Assembly (NCBI GenBank): GCA_020216985.1
Contig: JAIWOH010000205.1
Coordinates: forward strand, 1 to 10,460
Reading direction: 5' to 3'
DNA length: 10,460 nt
From: Nitrospira sp.
GTDB taxonomy: Bacteria; Nitrospirota; Nitrospiria; Nitrospirales; Nitrospiraceae
How positions within the stretch are numbered: position 1 is the first letter of the stretch; each line of letters begins with the position of its first letter. A model generated the notes under the pieces. That model saw nothing but the letters and a program-made list of their open reading frames with translations. It had not been told where the DNA came from and searched no databases. The position numbers and the translations under genes were made by a program. This document shows positions 7,533-10,460 of this stretch, piece by piece.

Positions 7533-7793
7533 ATGTCGATCGATCCTGAACTGCTCTCCATACTCTGCTGCCCTGAAACCAAGCAGGCCGTGAAGTTGGC
7601 GGATGACACGTTGCTCTCAACGGTGAACGATCAGATTCGGAGAGGCAACGTCAGAAACCGGCGAGAAGCAGTCGTAGCGGAAACCTTAACCGGCGGCCTT
7701 CTCCGAGCCGACGGGAAGATCCTCTATCCTATTGTTGACGACATCCCAGTGATGTTGATTGAAGAGGGAATCCCGATCGACCGTTATACCTGA
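7533..7793 (+). CDS. Trm112 family protein
   Basis: The 86-residue product carries the family's N-terminal motif LLSILCCPETKQAV (7-20) and the C-terminal motif LLRADGKILYPIVDDIPVMLIEE (about 56-78). Trm112-type proteins are small activators of methyltransferases in eukaryotes and archaea; bacterial members are poorly defined. The usual N-terminal CPxC zinc knuckle is broken here: C13 is followed by T16 where the second cysteine is expected, and there is no C-terminal cysteine, so zinc binding is unlikely. A longer linker (NDQIRRGNVRNRREAVVAET) separates the two motifs, as in other CPxTKQ-type bacterial members. AAAGGGA lies 9 bases upstream of ATG 7533. It stands alone on the plus strand, divergent from the DUF502 gene. 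Confidence 0.88.
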   Translation: MSIDPELLSILCCPETKQAVKLADDTLLSTVNDQIRRGNVRNRREAVVAETLTGGLLRADGKILYPIVDDIPVMLIEEGIPIDRYT

Positions 7794-8083
7794 TCGTCGG
7801 TTATTCATGTCGACAACGTTTCCGTTCGACACTCTGTCGGCGAGAAGTTGACATGGACCGGCATCTGGGGAAGTGCCATCTGCATCCCATTCCCTCGGAA
7901 CATAACCGGTCGACAGGGATGCCCTTCCGCACAAGAACATGCGCCTTGTTCCGCCGTGTCATAGCTTATTCCTCTTTGTGCGGAGCGATACCCGGCTTTC
8001 AACTCACGTATCTTGGCAAATGGAATCCATCGTCCGCATGCAAGATTATGTCATCAAGACACGCCGGTGCCGGTTCTTTTCGA
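7794..8083. other. 290-base stretch without a supported gene
   Basis: This gap lies between the Trm112 stop and the stop of the minus-strand zinc-ribbon gene (convergent). No clear terminator hairpin with a T-run was found. A plus-strand frame from ATG 7853 with GAGAAG upstream runs on to 8140 but has no recognisable motif and overlaps the zinc-ribbon gene on the opposite strand, so it is not called. Confidence 0.5.
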
Positions 8084-8371
8084 TTACGGGTGTATGAGCG
8101 TCACACTGTCGAGAGGATTTTCTGTTTTCGAACCCGTTGAGGTACCACAATAGGCGCAGAGGTATTCGTAAAGGATTCCGCTCGGCAAGATCAGCAGCAA
8201 TCGCTCGCGCGTCGGAGTGGCTGTTTGGCAACGAGGGCAGTACAGAAGAGACGCTTTCAGCGAGCGAAATTGGTTCTGTGGTGTTTGTTCCGACGATCTT
8301 GCGCCCGATCCGTACGAATACCCGCCGCCCTGCTGTGTAGAGTCTGATGAAGAGCGAAAAATCCGTTCCAT
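8084..8371 (-). CDS. Small hypothetical protein with a two-CxxC zinc-ribbon pattern
   Basis: The 95-residue frame has a Ser/Gly/Gln-rich, probably disordered N-terminus (1-40), then CPRC and CAYC about 27 residues apart, with hydrophobic beta-type residues between them (ERLLLILPSGILYEYLC). This layout fits a zinc ribbon in which four cysteines hold one zinc ion. Such small proteins often bind nucleic acid or another protein, but no specific role can be given. The only ATG is at 8371, without a Shine-Dalgarno. A perfect TATAAT ends eight bases upstream, which would place the transcript start at or within about two bases of the ATG. It lies downstream of, and is separated by 281 bases from, another small minus-strand gene. 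The paired CxxC motifs are the main reason to believe it; no homolog is recognised. Confidence 0.55.
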   Translation of the reverse strand: MERIFRSSSDSTQQGGGYSYGSGARSSEQTPQNQFRSLKASLLYCPRCQTATPTRERLLLILPSGILYEYLCAYCGTSTGSKTENPLDSVTLIHP

Positions 8372-8379
8372 ATTTTTTT

Positions 8380-8385
8380 ATTATA
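8380..8385 (-). promoter_or_regulatory. Perfect -10 box just before the zinc-ribbon gene
   Basis: TATAAT is read on the minus strand from 8385 to 8380 in an AT-rich stretch, with eight bases to the ATG at 8371. No good -35 sits at 16-18 bases; TAAACT at 18 bases is the nearest. This would give a leaderless or nearly leaderless transcript. Confidence 0.4.
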
Positions 8386-8652
8386 GAAATGAAATCAAAC
8401 GAAGATCAAGTTTAGCTGATAAATAGAGTTTCTAATTCGAGAAAGGGAAGAACCCCAACACTTTGCAGCAAAGATGATACCGCCGTTATTCGTAAATGAG
8501 GAGTAATCCGCTGCGGAAGGAAGATCGTCCGGAAACCATTAGACTATATAGACTATAGATACAACCCTCTTCTCTGCACGTAGATGCACCTTCATATTCG
8601 AGGGATCCGCCTGAATGACGGTTCGCAGCGGATGGAGCAAGCTTCGCGGTTG
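8386..8652. other. Intergenic stretch, no gene seen
   Basis: The stretch between two minus-strand small genes is AT-rich in its left half. It holds a short palindrome CTTTGCAGCAAAG (8461-8473) and a period-9 direct repeat, AGACTATA at 8541-8548 and again at 8550-8557. No terminator with a T-run was found after the gene that ends at 8653, and no open frame of note is present. Confidence 0.5.
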
Positions 8653-9021
8653 CTAGACGGTCGTTTTGGCAGATTCAATCTCGGTTGCGGTAATCAAGCT
8701 TCCGAGGTAATCGGCCACAAAATTTAATGCTTCCTCTCGACCATCGGCCCTTCTGCCTTTTTCACGGCGCTGCACAGAAAGCTCGTGCTCGAGATCAGAC
8801 TTCACTTCCGCCAACACTCTTTGAAGCGAGGAAGGACTCAGGTTGGCATCCATTTCCTCAAGTTCTTGACATCGATCAAGGACCCAGTTCAGTCCTTCGA
8901 TTCTGCCGGCATAGTGGTCTTGTTCCGCCGTATCAATGCGCGCCATGGCAGTAGCAAAGGTTTGCGCCTCGTAAATGAGGTTATAAAAGCTGGTTACTGC
9001 GCGTTGAAGAGAATGATTCAT
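8653..9021 (-). CDS. Hypothetical 122-residue helical protein
   Basis: I do not recognise this protein. It is predicted to be mostly alpha-helical and charged, with heptad-like acidic/basic stretches (about 35-95, including ELEEMDANLSPSSLQRVL and a basic RREKGRRADGRE patch near 83-94). It has no signal peptide, membrane segment or cysteine motif; its only cysteine is in the stretch LDRCQE. It could be a small cytoplasmic regulatory or scaffold protein. The start is well supported: AAGGAG lies nine bases before ATG 9021, although the frame stays open upstream to 9162. A good sigma70-type promoter sits just upstream. The preceding gene ends 71 bases away on the same strand. Confidence 0.7.
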   Translation of the reverse strand: MNHSLQRAVTSFYNLIYEAQTFATAMARIDTAEQDHYAGRIEGLNWVLDRCQELEEMDANLSPSSLQRVLAEVKSDLEHELSVQRREKGRRADGREEALNFVADYLGSLITATEIESAKTTV

Positions 9022-9048
9022 TCTGCTTAGCTCCTTGTGTCTGCAATT

Positions 9049-9076
9049 ATTATACACGAGAATGGAGGACCGACAA
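9049..9076 (-). promoter_or_regulatory. Sigma70-type promoter for the 122-residue gene
   Basis: On the minus strand TTGTCG (9076-9071) and a perfect TATAAT (9054-9049) are separated by 16 bases. The expected start point lies about 20 bases upstream of the ATG at 9021, leaving room for the AAGGAG ribosome binding site. This is the clearest promoter in the window, and it means this gene can be expressed separately from its upstream neighbour. Confidence 0.6.
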
Positions 9077-9093
9077 ACAGTATTTTGTCCGGT
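9069..9093. repeat. Inverted repeat overlapping the -35 box
   Basis: ACCGACAAA (9069-9077) pairs with TTTGTCCGGT (9084-9093) with one bulged C and a 6-base loop. It begins in the stop codon of the upstream gene and covers the -35 hexamer at 9071-9076. No T-run follows on either strand, so an operator or attenuation element is at least as likely as a terminator. Confidence 0.45.
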
Positions 9094-9422
9094 TACGTAA
9101 AAAGGAGCGAGTGAAACTCGTTCATGAATCCGTAGTACAGAGGGGCAAAATCTTTTAAGCAATCGGGGCTGGTTTCCTTGAGTCGCTTGAAAAAAAACAC
9201 TTGGCTTCTGGGATCTAACTGCTCAAGAAGTTGGCTAAGCTGAGCCATCGTGTAACTTCCTGACGGTACGCTCAAGACATAATGCACAAGGCGTTCGACA
9301 AATTGCTGGGCGATATATTCGCTGCTGAGATAGCCCTCCGGCAACTTCCCCGATGCCAGGAACTCATGAAAGGGGATCGCCTGTGCGGCGAACGGGACAG
9401 TTTCATCGAGTGGGGAATTCAC
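9093..9422 (-). CDS. Hypothetical 109-residue protein
   Basis: I do not recognise this product. It appears helical and aromatic-rich, with stretches such as EYIAQQFVERLVHYVLSV (about 35-52), MAQLSQLLEQL (59-69) and a C-terminal DFAPLYYGFMNEFHSLLF. No signal peptide, membrane helix, catalytic motif or metal-binding cluster is visible. The start is a GTG at 9422 (the frame begins GTG-AAT-TCC), supported by AAGGTG seven bases upstream. No strong promoter could be fixed in the AT-rich 60 bases before it. It is followed, 71 bases on, by another small minus-strand gene of unknown function with its own promoter; the two may be linked in role, but nothing in the sequence proves it. Confidence 0.65.
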   Translation of the reverse strand: MNSPLDETVPFAAQAIPFHEFLASGKLPEGYLSSEYIAQQFVERLVHYVLSVPSGSYTMAQLSQLLEQLDPRSQVFFFKRLKETSPDCLKDFAPLYYGFMNEFHSLLFT

Positions 9423-9584
9423 GCTTTTACACCTTTTTCATTTATCTCTATCAACTCTACTCAAGCCCCTACATGCCGTCAAGTGAGCGTGTTGGCCCAT
9501 GTCGATGGTATTTGGAATGGTTTTAGGGGGAGCCATTTGTCAGGATGTTTGGGGCGAAAGGCTGAGCGAGCATGTGAAATTCCC

Positions 9585-9608
9585 CATGCTGGCATGTTGG
9601 CATGCTAG
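9585..9608. repeat. Three tandem 8-mers
   Basis: CATGCTGG, CATGTTGG and CATGCTAG follow one another without gaps, differing at one or two bases. They lead directly into the GC-rich hairpin at 9608-9630. Confidence 0.6.
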
Positions 9609-9630
9609 TTGGTGGGGTCATCCCCCCAAC
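9608..9630. repeat. GC-rich stem-loop
   Basis: GTTGGTGGGG (9608-9617) pairs with CCCCCCAAC (9622-9630) with one bulged T and a TCAT loop, giving about nine base pairs. No T-run follows on the plus strand (CCCGCAAAAGG), so it does not look like a standard intrinsic terminator. Confidence 0.5.
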
Positions 9631-10197
9631 CCCGCAAAAGGAAGATTGAAGTTGATGGGGGCTACGTCCGTGGTGATCGATTCAGCGAGGCTGACTTGTG
9701 ATTATCGGACGTCATCCTTTGGGCAGTCCAGATCCTGAGGAAGAGATGATTTCTATAACTCTCGACATGGAGCACAAGTTCCTTCAAGTCAAAAGATAGA
9801 GAGGCGGGTCTCTCACCCTTCACGGTGGGTATCTGCGGGGATCTGCGGAGCCAACAGGCTTATTCGGCTTTCAGGTTCCAGCCAGGCAGTTCGGATGCCA
9901 GCATCCATCGCCGCGTCATCGGCTGAATCCGGTCTTCCAATCAACCTTTCATGAAACACGACCAATAGCCGACAGCATCCATATCGAGGCTGAACGGAAC
10001 GTCCTAGAACCTATCTCAAAATACTGATTGACAGCACGAGATTCCATCTCTATAAGTTTGTCCCCTTGTTAAACGATAGAAACGGATTCGGGAGCGCTTT
10101 CCTGGAGAACCTATTCTTAGACAGTCGCCCCGACGCAAACCCCTCCGCCAAGCAGTCTGGGAGGCCATGCCTAGCATTCTGAATGCCGACGCCCCAT

Positions 10198-10211
10198 GGG
10201 GGCTTGCCCCC
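10198..10211. repeat. Perfect GC hairpin
   Basis: GGGGGC (10198-10203) and GCCCCC (10206-10211) are exact complements around TT. It overlaps the palindrome CCCCATGGGG at 10192-10201, so two alternative foldings compete here. A C-run continues to 10213. Confidence 0.5.
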
Positions 10212-10390
10212 CCTTCTTGCCACGGCGCGGCTCTAACAACACGACCATCCTTCGCCGATTCCAAGAGTGGTGTCAATGTAAGACGCAGCGGGACGAAGCG
10301 CGATCGATGCGCGCACGAGGTTTATTGACACTTCCTTTGGAGACCAAGGGCAGCGGTGAAACCATAGCCTCTTCTAATCCAGCGGGAGGT

Positions 10391-10410
10391 CCCCGCCTGT
10401 AAAGGCGGGG
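10391..10410. repeat. Perfect 7-bp hairpin, resembling an insertion-sequence end
   Basis: CCCCGCC (10391-10397) pairs with GGCGGGG (10404-10410) around TGTAAA, and can extend by two wobble pairs. Compact GC hairpins of this kind lie at the ends of IS200/IS605 elements, just past or within the 3' end of tnpB. A short plus-strand frame ends inside the loop (stop TAA at about 10400-10402), which fits that layout, but no TnpB motif was found. Confidence 0.35.
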
Positions 10411-10460
10411 GTGTGAGCAAGGTCCCGCGGCTTCCGGTAGACTGGCATGCGTGAAACTGC

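Larger units (their letters stand above)
9423..10460. other. 1-kb stretch without a convincing gene, rich in hairpins and broken short frames
   Basis: No frame in this stretch has a recognisable motif together with a ribosome binding site. It contains the tandem 8-mers at 9585-9608, strong GC hairpins at 9608-9630, 10198-10211 and 10391-10410, and a near-palindrome at 10298-10314 (GCGC-GATCGAT-GCGC). Minus-strand pieces between about 9820 and 10010 read as short protein-like fragments in two different frames. This mix suggests decayed mobile or intergenic DNA, but no transposase could be identified. Confidence 0.5.

Noticed and set aside
7853..8140. Plus-strand frame of 95 codons after the Trm112 gene
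   Set aside because: It has a passable GAGAAG upstream but no recognisable motif, and its end overlaps the zinc-ribbon gene on the opposite strand.
9022..9162. Longer N-terminus for the 122-residue hypothetical protein
   Set aside because: The extension covers the promoter and the end of the upstream gene; AAGGAG nine bases before ATG 9021 marks the real start.
9499..9738. Plus-strand frame of 79 codons
   Set aside because: No ribosome binding site or family motif; it runs through the tandem 8-mers and the GC hairpin, which suggests chance.
10016..10276. Minus-strand frame of 86 codons
   Set aside because: Arg-rich composition without a motif, crossing the GC hairpin at 10198-10211; looks like non-coding GC-rich DNA.
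10411..10460. GTGTGAGC after the hairpin as the 5' end of a group II intron
   Set aside because: Only the loose GTGYG pattern matches; no further intron structure or reverse transcriptase is in view.
9423..10460. CRISPR array or tRNA gene in the gene-poor right end
   Set aside because: No regularly spaced repeats of 25-40 bases and no cloverleaf with a T-loop signature were found.

Overview
The window (10,460 bases, GC-rich for most of its length, with AT-richer patches near 8,370-8,560 and 9,020-9,480) looks like a piece of a Gram-negative bacterial chromosome. Two tandem lipoproteins with BamE-like signatures point to an outer membrane. The gene families and protein style resemble Nitrospira (Nitrospirota). 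That assignment is an inference from general resemblance, not a search result.

Layout: (1) 1-1848, plus strand: the 3' part of a SulP anion transporter gene fused in frame to a beta-carbonic anhydrase, cut by the left window edge. (2) 1898-7373, minus strand: seven closely packed genes. Read in the direction of transcription they are a DUF502 membrane protein, a GNAT acetyltransferase, two small BamE-like lipoproteins, a LOG-family nucleotide phosphoribohydrolase, a metallo-beta-lactamase/beta-CASP ribonuclease and an exported P1-family (DmpA-like) peptidase. Three junctions are 4-base stop/start overlaps and one is an 11-base overlap, so most of the block is probably translationally coupled. 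The one clear break is before the LOG gene, where a perfect TATAAT lies six bases from the ATG. (3) 7533-7793, plus strand: a Trm112-family protein, divergent from the DUF502 gene. (4) 8084-9422, minus strand: three small genes of unknown function. One has a two-CxxC zinc-ribbon pattern; one has a well-formed sigma70-type promoter overlapped by an inverted repeat. (5) 9423-10460: about 1 kb without a convincing gene but with several strong hairpins, a tandem 8-mer repeat and short broken reading frames. It may be decayed mobile or intergenic DNA.

The SulP-carbonic anhydrase fusion has a clear joint logic: transport of bicarbonate (or a similar anion) coupled to CO2/bicarbonate interconversion. 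The LOG, beta-CASP and P1 genes probably share a transcript and touch nucleotide, RNA and peptide turnover respectively, but no single pathway linking them can be read from the sequence. I found no CRISPR array, rRNA or tRNA. I did not find a system I would call clearly new; the best leads are the fusion protein, the possible leaderless genes, and the repeat-rich right end.
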